64,000 nt of DNA from Gonapodya prolifera JEL478. Lineage: Eukaryota; Monoblepharomycota; Monoblepharidomycetes; Monoblepharidales; Gonapodyaceae. Position 1 is the first letter of the stretch. Every line of letters begins with the position of its first letter. Below, piece by piece: positions 10,480 through 21,741 of this stretch. Both the position numbers and the translations under genes were made by a program. Location of the stretch: contig KQ965819.1 of assembly GCA_001574975.1 (NCBI GenBank), forward strand, positions 45,636 through 109,635. Direction: 5' to 3'. The notes beneath the pieces were generated by a model. It searched no databases and was not told where the DNA came from. It worked only from the letters and a program-made list of their open reading frames with translations.

Positions 10480-11360
10480 TCGAATTCCTCCCGTCACTCA
10501 ACCGTCCTCGTGACCTCACAACAGCCTTCCAAATTTGTGTCACCTTCCACAAACCACCCCGCCTGAGACTTTGGGGAGGTATCCTTGCTCGGGGAAGCTC
10601 CAACTGACCGAATCCTCCTCCTGCGCAGCGAGAACCTCCGTAATACTTAGGCAAACACCTGCAGTGGAGCCCGTCTTGGGACCCGTCACTTATCGATCCT
10701 GAAAAGGGGAGTAGAAGCGACAGTCGCACCTCGGGCAGTATACGCTGCCGTCTTCGGAGTTTGGGTCTAGGTATGAGGCAAGGTCAATTGTGAAGTTTGA
10801 CGATCGTCTTTGAGTCCAAGAAGATTCCACTTGGCGCGCTTCGGTAGTGCGAGAACGTGATTGAGTCGGAAAGAGCGCCAGGAAATGTGACTGTGGGTGA
10901 CTCACCCACAATCTTCACGACACAGAAGGGACACGCGAAGTCGGGAGTCAAGCGAACGACTCCTGACAGAATAGGTCTGCGAAGAGCCGCTGTAAAAGAC
11001 TCTGCAGCGAGGAATCTTTGACGGCTCCACCTTATTTATTACACACCGATTTCTCCGCTTGTCCAGTCACGATCAACGCTCCGCTCTTCACGAGCTCCGG
11101 GTAGTAATGTCCCTCTACCACTCTCTTCCGCTGTGTCTGGTGACAAACTTGTTGCTTGCGGAGGCGTGTACGTGACGGGAAGCGTGTTTCCCATTTTGAG
11201 TCACTTCCCCCAGAAACGGACAGGAAAAGCCGATTAGACGCGATCGACGTTCAGTGATGAGTGACTGAAGTTTTTTGATGTGAACTTTCGCCGTATCGCA
11301 GCGATCGGATGCAGATGGTCTTGAAGGGGGTGCGAGGCAGGTTGAGGGCTCAATCACCAC
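10480..11360 (-). CDS. Unidentified gene with CxxC pairs (exon series uncertain)
   Basis: Between ALG8 and the lysyl-oxidase-like gene the - strand holds open pieces with zinc-binding-style cysteine pairs. One reads LTPDFACPFCVVKIV and ends at a GTGAGT donor near 10907. Another reads NFTIDLASYLDPNSEDGS then VYCPRCDCRF (about 10690-10800). Further down is LHCRCLPKYYGGSRCAGGGFG. An ATG at 11360 opens an 81-codon frame upstream. The pieces could be exons of one small Cys-rich protein, but I could not build a model that closes in frame and do not recognise a family. Confidence 0.25.
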
Positions 11361-11468
11361 GTTTCACAATTCTGAGGCGATTTACAAGCTCGTAAACAAA
11401 ATTGATTATCTCGACCTTATTGTATCCCAACTTTTCTCTTTACTTCATTTACATTGCACGAATCCCAT

Positions 11469-13237
11469 TCACCTCCTCTGACACCCACGCTTGCCCCTCA
11501 CAACGCCGTTCGACCCACCACCCCTACTCGCCACGCCGACTCGTCCCGCGAGGCCTCCCAAATCCAAGTCCGTGGGACTACCGCTGTTGAGCTGGCCGAG
11601 GGAAGAGATCCGCTCCTCGTGGTGCAACTTCATGAGGTAGAGATCGTCGCCGTTCTTGTTGACGACGCCGAACTTTCGAGAGAGGGAGCCGATGGGGTCG
11701 TTGCGTGAGTGGGCGGCGAAGGCGGCTTGGGAGACTGGATCTGCGCCGACGGGTCTGCACGTGCGAGGAAAAGTGTGTCGAATGAAAACTCTTTCTGGTG
11801 ATCAACGGGATCTGCACTCACAAGTCCCACGCATTAGTGGCTTTGACCTGTCGAAACAAAGCAAAACTGGTCATTACCACCCAAAACGTCCATAATCATC
11901 ATAACTCACCGCCAACTGAGAAATCTTGAACTTCACGACCGCTCGGTTGTTGGAGTAATCGGTTTCCGGAATGGCCTTCTCTGGATTCAAGATAACCGAG
12001 ATGAGATACTCTGTGTTGGGAGAGTACCCGGGTAAAGTCGGTAAGTGCGTGATGTCAATCCTGTCGACGGAAACGAAGGGGTTTTGAAAATCATGAAGGG
12101 GACGTCTGACGGCATGAGTTTCGTTTCAAACGTACCATTGACACCCCAACCCAGCATCGTAAAGATCCGCGCACTGCGCATGAATTCCTTGATCGTTGCA
12201 GTCGTACGGATTCGCAACACCCGGAGGACAGAGCGAGTCCATCAGACAGAAGCCGTTCTGGGAAGAAACAGTTGTGAATAGGTACCCCGTCGTCGCGAAG
12301 CGGGGTAAGTATCAAGAGACCCACCTTGTGCCCTTGTGCGACAACTTCAGATCCGTTTACGTTCAGTACTTGGTAGTTTGCGTACGCAATAAAATGCCAG
12401 TGGTGGTGACAGGTGTCTTTAGGTGTGGTAGTGGAATGAAACGTCAATCGTCGGGAGAGCTCAAGTGGTCAGGATGTGGACGTACCGTAGTAATACCACC
12501 TGTAGTTGAGTTGATACCAACGCAAAAACGTGAGTTTCCGTGCCCCCGATCTTCGTACCAGACGTAACTTACGGTGGAATGTTGGAAGAGTTGGGCGACG
12601 CAGGAGGCTCACCGATGTGAGCGGGACCCGGACCGTTGTTGTGGACCAACGTGTCAAATCTGTGTCGAGTGATGGAGGGTAAAGGCGATACAAGTTCAAA
12701 TCTATGTACCTTTGAGCGACCATTCGATTAACTCACCGAAGCACAGTCCGGTTCCCCGGTCCATCAACACACCCCTCATAGAAGAAGACGAAGCGAAACT
12801 AGTCGCGGTGTGGTTTCCCTTATCTCGAGAGTCACTCACCTCCTTTATGAGACAGGGGTCCTTTGTCCCGTCGATGTGGTCAATGTGGAGCGTCTTGGCA
12901 AGCCAGTCGGCGTCGGGTTGGAAGTCAGGAAGGGGGCCCTAGTAGCAGAGAAAAACGTAATGGGAGGTAAGAAATAATTTGTTCGTCACCGCTGATACGA
13001 CAGTGGATCGCTCCGCGAAACGTCATCACCGCCCACACCACCGCAACTCACGGTAACGGGAACCGTAAACGCGGCCGTTGGAGTCCTTCCCTGCTGGGAC
13101 GTTTGGGTGTACGCGGGCGCAACCGTCGGGGAGGGTCCGTCGGAGCGAACCGCTGCTGTAAGGGCCATCGAAACTGCGACAGCGAGGAGGCCAGGAAGGG
13201 AGCGAACACTCCAGCCTGCACGTCGGGGGGAGATCAT
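11469..13237 (-). CDS. Secreted lysyl-oxidase-like copper amine oxidase
   Basis: Ten exons (13237-13052, 12938-12840, 12774-12737, 12659-12573, 12499-12486, 12416-12325, 12257-12136, 12060-11910, 11847-11822, 11754-11469) total 1101 nt and stay in frame: 366 residues. The N-terminus has a signal peptide (basic MISPRRAGWSVR, then LPGLLAVAVSMALTAAV). The core matches the lysyl oxidase family: VLRFDTLVHNNGPGPAHIGEPP, then PWYYYDTCHHHWHFIAYANYQ (copper-binding His cluster), VVAQGHKNGFCLMD, Cys-rich CPPGVANPYDCNDQGIHAQC, LGCQW, and a DITHLPTLPGYSPNTEYLISV strand followed by NPEKAIPETDYSNNRAVVKF. Family members oxidise lysine side chains or other amines using a Lys-derived tyrosylquinone cofactor. 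Exon 5 is only 14 nt. The last 95 residues (Gly/Arg-rich) lie outside the conserved domain, and an alternative stop at 11818 would remove them. Confidence 0.85.
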
Positions 13238-14199
13238 GGTTCCGAGAGACGGCGGGAGGGTAAGCTGAAGCGGTAAAGTAGAGAGGTGCGAGAAGCCCTT
13301 TATAGGGGGCGTGTGATTAATGTGGCAGTGCTGCAAGGGCTGAGTGTGAGCGGCAGTGGTGACGTCAACCACTTTGGCATGCGACAAAAGAAATTGGATC
13401 GTATCCGCGTTTTACACAAGGCGAATGTTCCAAAAGAGAATAACCGTCTCGGCACGAAATACAAATAAGAGCCTAATGTTCGCCCTTCCCATATAAATGC
13501 ACCATGACCTTCAACGCCGCCCAAATCTCCTCTCCGGTGGGTACAATCTGCGCCGGGGGAAGTACGAAACTCTGTCAAAAATATGTTGTCAAAATCTTCG
13601 AAACAACCACAAGGGAGTCCGCAGCACACTCAACCGCCCAGCTGCTCCTATCCGCCGTCCAGGTATATTCATACCAGACCGGATGGCGCACTCTGTTGTA
13701 TCGAATGTCCTGACCGCCGACCGCCCACGCGTGGTGCGGGCTCAATGCGTCGGCGAACGGTCAGCCGAGTGGGTTATTTAGGTTCTCTACGGTTGACCCC
13801 GTGACCCACTCGCTGGCCGGGCGGGCGTGGATGAGGCAATGACACACTTCATGATGGCGCCAAACGGCGCCGGGTTCATGCCAGGAGGTGGCGGTCCCGG
13901 TCCCGATGGGGGGGATGAAGACGTCGCCCCTAGACCCTCGCGAGATTTGACGGTGAGCCGCCTTGAAGGGAGAGTGAGAGGGGTATACATACGGTGAACC
14001 ATGTCTTGGACTCGTGTTGTTCAGTTTGCCTTTTCGATAATAGGATATCTGGACAGGTGTGTGTGAATTAGGACGTTAGATTTCATTGTTCACGCATAGA
14101 AGGGTCGGGGCAGCAGACACGCCCCACGCGCACGAACAGCGCAGCAATGGATCAACCGATTCTCATGTGCACAGCAGGCGGCGCCGATCGTGTGCGGGG
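13238..14199. other. Intergenic region upstream of the lysyl-oxidase-like gene
   Basis: It contains the promoter side of the lysyl-oxidase-like gene and several overlapping short open frames on both strands (up to 133 codons). None shows a domain or a consistent exon pattern. A + strand ATG at 14000 (MSWTRVVQFAFSIIGYLDR) followed by a GTGTGT donor-like site is the only hint of a first exon, and I could not extend it. Confidence 0.3.
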
Positions 14200-14210
14200 G
14201 CGAAGACAGC

Positions 14211-14760
14211 GGAGCTACTAATTTTGGGAACCCTGGGAACGTTGGGAATGCTGGCAATGGTTGAGAACGCACTAAGGTTAGGTCCTATCTCCGACTTCAC
14301 TTACAAATCTCGCGACGTCGAGGTCGGGAATCTTGTTTTGCAGAGGCACATGTCTGTTGTTCAGGCATCGTTTTAACTTACAACAGTCCCATTGGCCCTG
14401 CTTCCCATCCGCCACTCCCCGGATGGTTTTACGCAACGATTTATATAACTGGGGTGGGGCGGTGAAATACGATAGAGACATGAGAACGAAGTAGTCGAGA
14501 TACGACGTTCTTCCGAGGAATTACACTTTGGTTCTTCACTTGGACAACCTCCAAATCGGTTGTTGGCGCAACCAGTTAGTTTGCAAGGTTGTCGATCACG
14601 CTGGAAGTTCGTTGAGACAAAAACTATCTCTGTTTCCTTGCGTATATTGGAAGTACATTGAAGTGGCGTTGTAGTGGAAATGTCCTCCAGGACGTTCCCA
14701 ACCATTCCCATCCTTCCCAACGTTCGCATCAATCTCAGCGTTCCCAAGATTAGTAGCTCC
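14211..14760. mobile_element. MULE-like non-autonomous element (MITE) with long terminal inverted repeats
   Basis: Bases 14211-14268 (ggagctactaattttgggaa...) are repeated as an imperfect inverse at about 14692-14760 (...ttcccaagattagtagctcc). The arms are about 60 bp and rich in GGGAAC/GTTCCC words. The element is flanked by gcgaagacagc (14200-14210) and gcgaagacagt (14761-14771), a 10-of-11 match. Such 9-11 bp target duplications with long inverted repeats are typical of Mutator-like elements. No transposase is encoded in the 550 bp, so movement would need an enzyme supplied elsewhere. Confidence 0.7.
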
Positions 14761-14771
14761 GCGAAGACAGT

Positions 14772-15193
14772 ACCAGCTCACCGGCTAATCTCAGGTGGAA
14801 TCAAAGGGCGAGATCGCAAACCTGTCGCGGGTTTCCTGACGCGATTCAGACTTGAATTATGAGATGAAAAAGAAGCATGGTAGACACGGACTATAAGTGT
14901 TTCTCTCCCACCGTAACAGCGTTACAAGCTGTTGTTATGAGCGGATTCAAAAATACATGTCACAACAGTAACATCATTTTAACGTCAGTCCGCTGCTGTA
15001 AAAGCGTGTCTTCTTCATTGAATCTCTCTCTTCCACTTGTCTTATACCACCTGCGGACCGACCCTGGAATTAATGAAAGTTTGACAGTTGGGGTGCTTCA
15101 GGTCACATCCCTCCACCTGTTATCGCGTCAAAACAACGCAAAAATGCGGATTCGACGGTATTTTAAGACCGTTTCCCGCGATTTGGTCCTATC
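14772..15193. other. Intergenic, upstream of the carboxypeptidase gene
   Basis: No gene seen. It holds the 5' flank of the carboxypeptidase gene; several short + strand frames lack any domain. Confidence 0.3.
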
Positions 15194-17210
15194 ATGGTCA
15201 ATATGGCCATCTCTATGATGAGGATCGGTCTTCTCGTTGCACTTATCGCCGTTCTTGCTTGGCAAACTATTGCCTCGCCGATTCAAGGTAGGCCGACAGC
15301 ATTTTCTCGCTACATGCAATGTAATCCGCAAAAAACTAAACCGATCCACCCCTCATCGCTCCAGCCCGCGCCCCCGGCGTCCGCTACGACAACCAAGTCC
15401 TTGCCCGTGTCACCATCCCCTCCACTGTCGGCAACCCCGACGGCGTCCGGTCATCCCTGGTCGTCGAGTTCCGTCACACGTACGGCCTGGACGTGTGGGG
15501 CGTCGTGGACCTCGCTGACGAGACCCGCGCAATCGACGTTCGCCTGCCCACACCTGATGATCTCGAAGCCGTGAAGGAAGCCGTCGCGGCGGTCGCGCCT
15601 GGCGGGACCGTGACGATTGTGAATAGCAATATTCAATCCGATATTGATACCGAGGCGCAGGAGAATGAGCAAGCTCTCCAGGTACGCGTCCGTTGTTGTT
15701 CAGGTATCCATGTCCCCCACAGGCTGAGCATGCGCATTTACTGTTGAAAATAGATCGCAGGCTTGGTGAAGCGCCAAACTGGCGTCTACGACCCCGCAAC
15801 ATGGTTCACCGCCTACCGTGAGTATCTCAATGGAACTTGCGCCGGTCACTACCATCCACAACATTTTACTGAACACCAACACCCCTCACCAATACAGACC
15901 GCTTCACCGACATCCTCGGCTTCTTCAACTCCCTCGCCTCGTCGTACCCCTCCCTCGTCTCCGTGAATGCCTCAATCGGCAAATCCTTCCAAGGCCGCGA
16001 CCTCTTCCAAGTCCGCATCGGCACACGCACAAACCCATCTGTCAAGCAAGTGTACATCCAGGGGCTAATTCACGCGCGCGAGTGGGTCGCAGGGTCTACC
16101 GTGCAGTACATCGCGTACAAGCTCGCTTCGGCGTACTCGAACCCTGCCGACCCCGACAATGCGTGGGCTGTGAGGACGTTGAACGCGACGGAGTTCTATA
16201 TTGTGCCCGTGGTGAACCCCGACGGGTATGAGTATAGTTGGACGACTGATCGGCTGTGGAGGAAGAATAGGAGACGGGCTGTGACGACGTCGAGTGCTGT
16301 TGGCGTTGATCTTAACAGGTGAGTAATCTTCAGCTTTCTGAGATTGTTAAATGGTGCCGACGTGCTTCTGCTTTCGAAGGAACTATCCCAAAGGATGGGG
16401 AGCTGTAAGTCACCCCCTTTTGTTCATTCTCGCAAACGCTTGTCCAACAACCCCCGCAAAACCAAATCAGGACCCCAACGGTGCCTCCACCACTCCCTCT
16501 GCACAAGACTACAAAGGCCCCTCCCCGCTCTCCGAACCCGAATCCCGCGTGATCACGTCCAACTTCGTCAACACCCTTCGCTCCGCCATCCTATCCATCG
16601 ACTACCACTCCTACTCGCAGCTCATCCTTCGGCCGCCCGGGTACAACTACGCAATCCCGGCGGCGCAGGTCACAAAGCTCAAGGCTGCCGGGGATGCGGG
16701 CGCGGCGGCGATTGCAGCGAGGTCGGGGCGGACATATACGAGTCAGAGTGAGTTGATGGGTGCCGGGACGTAGTTGTTTGTTTGTTGTGTATTAATGATG
16801 CCGATTGTTAATATATTCGCTTCTCGCAGCCGCCTTACAACGTAAGTCATTATACTTCTATTTGATTCTACCTCACCCCACGATCTAAACCCCCTCGCAA
16901 TTTTTTCCAGTATACCCCGCCACCGGAACCGCCGTTGACTACGCCTGGGATGAATCCGTGAATGCTCAAGTGACCAAAGATCGAACCAACGGGCGGGTGT
17001 ACTCGTACACGATCGAGCTAAGACCTTCCTCATCGGACACTGCCACGGTATGTTTGCCATCATGTTGAGTTACCGTGATGAGTGGTGATGACCGATGGGG
17101 TTTGTCAACAGGGTTTCGTGCTCCCGCCGTCCCAGATTGTAGCGACGGGGGAGGAGAATTGGGCAGGGTTCAAGGCGATTTTGGATTATGTGAGGTCCAA
17201 CATTATCTAA
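15194..17210 (+). CDS. Secreted M14A metallocarboxypeptidase (carboxypeptidase A-like zymogen)
   Basis: Nine exons (15194-15287, 15365-15681, 15754-15817, 15898-16318, 16380-16404, 16471-16747, 16830-16841, 16911-17047, 17112-17210) total 1446 nt: 481 residues. A signal peptide (LLVALIAVLAWQTIAS) is followed by an activation propeptide (YDNQVLARVTIPS...LADETRAIDVRLPTPDDLE), then the catalytic domain. Zinc ligands are visible: GLIHAREWV (His and Glu) and SIDYHSYSQ (His). Substrate and catalytic motifs include NPDGYEYSWTTDRLWRKNRR, GVDLNRNYPKGWGA and YSYTIELRP (catalytic Glu). It cleaves C-terminal residues from extracellular peptides after the propeptide is removed. Exon 7 is only 12 nt (TALQ) and all splice phases agree. 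Start: the ATG at 15194 puts the hydrophobic signal 11 residues in; the ATGs at 15221/15224 (MMRIG) are possible alternatives. Confidence 0.93.
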
Positions 17211-18099
17211 AGGAACTTTTGAGTTTTGTCGTCGAGATGTTTATGTGGTTATGTATCTATTGCAAGTTGTGAAGAATTGGTAATGACTGCGCTCCCTGAA
17301 ATATGATGCGTGTCGCTTTTTGGCTCAGAATCAAAGAGATCCGATGAATGAGATCTGATGAGAAGTCATAAAAGTTGAACTGGAGCTTCCAGAGGGTCTT
17401 CCAGTCATGTTACTCGACCAAAACAAAAATACTGTGTGCGTTCCTATCCCACGAAACTCCTTGGGCACTCAAATAAAATCGAGGGGTTGGTGCTGCTCTC
17501 TCAAACAGTGTTGAGATCGAATCGAATTAACGATAATGATATCATCACATGCACGAATACTAAAACAAAAGATGCGATGATCAAAAAACTTGTTAATGGA
17601 GTATAAAGTCCTCGACGGCATCATAAATAATTCTCTCTTTCTGAGTGTGTGGAAAAGATGATCAACAATATGTCGGTGGTAGGGTGAAGTATGATGTGAA
17701 ACGCCTTCTCTTCAGAAACAGTGCCCACCGAGACTTCCAAAACAATGAGTACATAGCACTGTCACCCGTCAATCACACTCAAATTTGAAGCACTAAAACG
17801 AAAAACCGAGTAACGGTAGAAGAGAATCTACTTCAAACACGTCGTGATATGAGAGGATATGATCTGAAACGCCATGTGAGATCACATTTACTAACTGTAC
17901 TCAAACATGCTCCCAAACAAAATATTCATAGTGGATATCAATTAGGGTACCCAGCATATTGAGACAACCCGCCAGTGAAGCTTGATTTGAGATGTCACCC
18001 GCTCAAAGGGAATTCACAACTAAACTTCCAAAAAGAATACATATATCGCGATAACTCGATAAGTGGGTCGCCCGAAGGCCCTGACAAATAGAGGACTTT
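17211..18099. other. Gene-free region, AT-rich relative to genes
   Basis: No open frame with a domain on either strand. Short words such as tgaaacgcc recur (about 17697, 17867). Nothing else is recognised. Confidence 0.4.
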
Positions 18100-18199
18100 G
18101 ACGCCAGCCCGCAGTATGTAGAATATACTAGCTACATCTGTGACAGAACCCAAAGCAAGCACAAGGATACCCTGTCCAGCTCTCTCAACGACAGATAGA

Positions 18200-18293
18200 A
18201 TGACATATAGAAACTCTATCGGAGATACTTCCAGTCAGAAATATAGAGCAGCTGATACTACACTTCATCTTAGCCAAGAGCCAGAGTGGTGAT
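18200..18293 (-). ncRNA. U2 snRNA-like sequence (5' end conserved; probable pseudogene)
   Basis: Read on the - strand from 18293, the sequence starts ATCACCACTCTGGCTCTTGG, continues CTAAGATGAAGTGTAGTATC and then diverges. The first 40 nt match the 5' end of U2 snRNA at about 33 positions, including the GTGTAGTA branch-point-pairing core. A C-to-G change sits in the normally invariant GATCAAG segment, and after nt 40 the stem IIa and Sm-site (AUUUUUG) features expected of U2 are not seen. So this is probably a U2 pseudogene or truncated retrocopy, less likely a divergent working copy. The 3' limit is arbitrary. Confidence 0.45.
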
Positions 18294-18419
18294 CACGCTT
18301 GATTTTTTCCCTTGCACAGGTACTTGGGCTGTGTCACGGTTTGTGGTGACGGCTTCCGGCAGAGACGCTTGCTTCAATCAACAGAAGCCAACCATAGTCT
18401 GTCTCGACAGAACTCTCAA

Positions 18420-18690
18420 AGTGACGATACTTTAGGGGACGCACTTTGATGTTGGTAGTCCTCCGTGGTCAAGGCGTCCCGTGTTGTTGATTAAACCTTT
18501 TCCGGAACATGACTTGCTTCCGCGGTCACACAGATAATAAGTAAACGCATACATTACGAGTCACGCTTCATAACTGCGTTGGATGATGCCGGGCTCTGCA
18601 ACCGTGTTTTGGAATTGGTGACGTCACGGGGTGATGGGAGAGATCAAATTCCCCTTCGTCATTGATAAAAGAACAGCTCTTTTGTTGCAA
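18420..18690 (+). repeat. Dispersed repeat, copy 1
   Basis: The words gggacgcactttgatgttgg, gtcctccgtggtcaaggcgt and tttggaattggtgacgtcac recur, in the same order and at similar spacing, near 22490-22670 and 23090-23275. Identity is patchy, so copies are old. No coding content; class unknown. Confidence 0.45.
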
Positions 18691-19429
18691 AGTCGGAATT
18701 TTATCTGATATTTGGTCGCCAGGTACTCGATGGTGCTTGAATCCACCTAGTTAACTCCAAAGGGAGTTAATATGCCCCATTTACATCTTCACAACGTACT
18801 TAAGCAGCTGAAAAAGGCGGAACGGCTGTCACACTGTTTGTTTGTCCCCGTGATGTTTTTCTAATGTGGCTTGATGTTGGTGATTGTCCCTAGAGGACAT
18901 GGAGCCGCAAACGTATCACCACAGGTGTCCGCTCAGACGAGTTGCGAGTCTCGGCTAATCCCTAGGTAAAATCTTGTTTAGGTTTTTCTGCAGAGCATAT
19001 TCTTATTTTGTATCCAGCTTCGGCATGTGTCTTTTAGTGCTTTGTCAGGTGGTTGAGCATTAACCCGCATTATCCGACCAACGTAGTCAGTTATGCACTT
19101 TTTGAGAAGCGAGAAACATTCCACATAGTGGAATATAGAAAGGACGGAGTGCAAAGATCTCGCATTCCTGATGAAGTCGCCCTTTTTGCGAGATGGGGCA
19201 TTTGCAGCAGTTGCGACATTGTCCTACAATTCAACCAGCGTTGCTTGGAGGGATTCGTCTTCGATGGTGCACATACACTTTATCGCGAGAGCAGGAGTAC
19301 GTGTGCATGTCCTCATGACGCACTTTTTGTGACTCGGGGACATTCCGTGATTCAAGTGGGGGTCCTGCATGACGGTGTGAATGTGTGTGGAGGGGGCCGG
19401 GCGAGGGTGATTGAGTGGGTGCAAGGGCG
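18691..19429. other. Intergenic, no gene recognised
   Basis: A 236-codon + strand frame (19053-19763) runs through here but is dominated by low-complexity sequence and has no domain, so I do not treat it as a gene. Confidence 0.35.
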
Positions 19430-19565
19430 CGTGGAGGGCGAGCGAGATATAGGCGGAGCAAGAGCAGAGCAGAGCAAGAGAGCCGAGAGGTCAAACCAAA
19501 TGACCTGGGAAGCGAGCGAGGCGAGCGGAGCAAGAGCAGAGCAAGAGCACAGCAGAGCGAGAGAC
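19430..19565 (+). repeat. Purine-rich low-complexity tract (GAGCA/AGAGCAGAGCA units)
   Basis: Imperfect repetition of gagcaagagcagagca and gcgagcgaggcgagc words over about 135 bp, strongly purine-biased on the + strand. Simple-sequence DNA, no coding role seen. Confidence 0.6.
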
Positions 19566-20065
19566 GAGTGTACGAAGACTAGCTTCTTGATGAAGAACTA
19601 CAGTGTTTATAAATCGGTTAAATCTAGTTTTACGCTAGGCCACAAATGGATTCGGAGTGTGGCCTGTTCGTCGGTGGCCATGCCCACAGGTCACGTGACC
19701 AGTCCATGCCCGAGCCCCCTCACATGTGCACAAGTTCCATACTTCCATCATTACACAGAGTGATGTCACCTAGGGGCCCGGCACGAGCGGAAAAATCAGT
19801 TTGTAGTAGTATTTTCGGACCTCTCTAGTGATCAGGATTTCATGCAAGTCTCCTGCACGAGAGACGTTACAAGCCCCAATATGATGCATTTTAGGGGATG
19901 TGGACTTTGCGGTAGTCGCGGCCTCGTTCAACGACTCAAGTTTAACACGACAACGCTTCGAATGTGCACTATATCCATATTACCATCATTTCATCAAATA
20001 ACACATGAACACCACGTGAAGTTAAATACCTTTCTCAAACTACCCCGAGACACCTCAGCCCCCCC

Positions 20066-21741
20066 TCAAAACCCAACAGCTCCACCCTTGAATCCCCTCG
20101 CCACCAAATCCTCAAACTGGCCCTTACTGTTCGGGTCATAGAAAGGCGCCTCAGCGTGCGGGGTGACACGGACGCCGTGTCGGCGGGCGGGGAAGTAGTC
20201 GTTGATGGCGTAGTGGATCGTCTGTTTTCAATTTTGGTGGCGTCGGGGGCTCGTCAGCAACGGCGGTGCAACAACAACGCAGTCACGAGAAAAGTGAGAA
20301 ACTCACGTTGCGGTTATCCCACACTGCGACCGTATTCTGCTGCCACCTCAACCTAACCTTGAAATCCTCCCCGTTCGAGATATGGTCATACAAGAACTTC
20401 AATACACGCTCGGAGACGTCCGCGGGCAGGCCGACGATCCCCGTGGTGAACTGGGGGTTGACGTACAGGGCCTTCCATCCCGTGACCGGGTGCGTGCGGA
20501 CGATGGGGTGTTCGTGTTCCACGGCGGCACGTTTGAGTGGGTTTCCAACGCGGACGGCGTTGTTGGATTGTTCCTGGATGTCAAGGGAGGATAGTATTGG
20601 CGTGTCATAAAAAAAATGGTTTGGTGCAAAAATGCTAGACTCACCACCCCGCTATGAATCGCCGTCCTTCCCTCGATCAAATCCTTGTACTCGGCGGGCA
20701 AGGTCTCGTACGCCTGGTACGTGTTGACCCACAGCGTGTCTCCACCGACATGCGGGACCGTGACCTGCTTGAGTGTGGTGACACCCGGTGGCTGGCGCTC
20801 GTAGGACACGTCGGTGTGCCACGCGCGTTGGCGGGGGTAGCCGGTTGCGAAATGGTCTCGCGTGCTGTGGCGGGTGTATGAGGGGGAGGGGGAGATTAGG
20901 AGGGCGACGAGAAAAGGGGAGGGTGGGATCAGAGAACGTACTTTTCGTCAGCGTACACAACGTGCACTTCGGGGAAGTCCTTGGGCGCTCCCGTGGTGTG
21001 GTGGATGTGGAGCGGACCGTAGTAGCGGCCGAGGTCGAGTTGTTCCTCGACGGTGATGTCTTGGTCTGTGAGGAGTATGCAATCGCGAATGATGAGATTG
21101 TGGAAGTGGGATGTCAGATGCAGAAGGAACGAACCTCGGAAGAATACGACACCACGCTCGGCAGCAAGCAGGGCGAGTTCGTCCTTTTGCTGCGGAGTGA
21201 GTTTGCTGAGTTGCAGACCGTGGAGTTCGGTACCGATGGTTGGCGTGATGTGGATGATCTTCAGTTTGGGTATGTACGAGGGCAGTACGATCAGGAGTCA
21301 GGGGTTAGAAGGATGAAACGCATCAATGAAAATGGCGCACCTTGGTTGCAGCTCCGATCAGTGCACTCTTCTTGGGGTCGGCCAATTTCGCACCTGCAGT
21401 CAACATCGTCGGCACAAATTTCCCAAATGAGTACCCAGCACACGCAGCACACGCAGCACACGCATTTGCACAGAAACGCGTCAAAACTCACGATCATTGA
21501 CCTCGACAACAGGAATGGGCGGGTAGCTCGCGTCAATGAACCTGGGGAAGAGCTTTTCCTCGTTATCCTTTTGTGCGACGTCGCTCAACGCGGCAGACTC
21601 CTCCCTTGTCACGGTCGGTCTCGGACGCGTGCGAGGGATGGAAGGAGCGAGGGAGAGTTTGGCCAGGGCAGGTGCGAGCTTTGATTCAGCAGCTGCAGCG
21701 AGCTGAGCGTGGCCGTTAGTTTCGGTTGCGACGGGGGGCAT
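20066..21741 (-). CDS. TauD/TfdA-family Fe(II)/2-oxoglutarate dioxygenase
   Basis: Seven exons (21741-21492, 21393-21341, 21258-21135, 21065-20942, 20864-20645, 20573-20307, 20221-20066) sum to 1194 nt in frame: 397 residues. The fold's facial triad is visible: AWHTDVSYE gives His and Asp, RTHPVTGWKALYVN gives the distal His, and RLRWQQNTVAVWDNR carries the 2-oxoglutarate-binding Arg. Other family blocks are IGTELHGLQLSKLT, LALLAAERGVVFFRDQD and VGGDTLWVNTYQAYETLP. Yeast relatives (JLP1 type) oxidise sulfonates to release sulfite, and bacterial relatives act on taurine or 2,4-D. The substrate here cannot be told from sequence. There is no signal peptide, so it is probably cytosolic. It is isolated: flanks of about 2 and 3 kb have no gene. 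Confidence 0.9.

Noticed and set aside
20788-21684. 298-codon + strand open frame
   Set aside because: Antisense to exons and introns of the TauD-like gene, crossing its introns without regard to splice sites.
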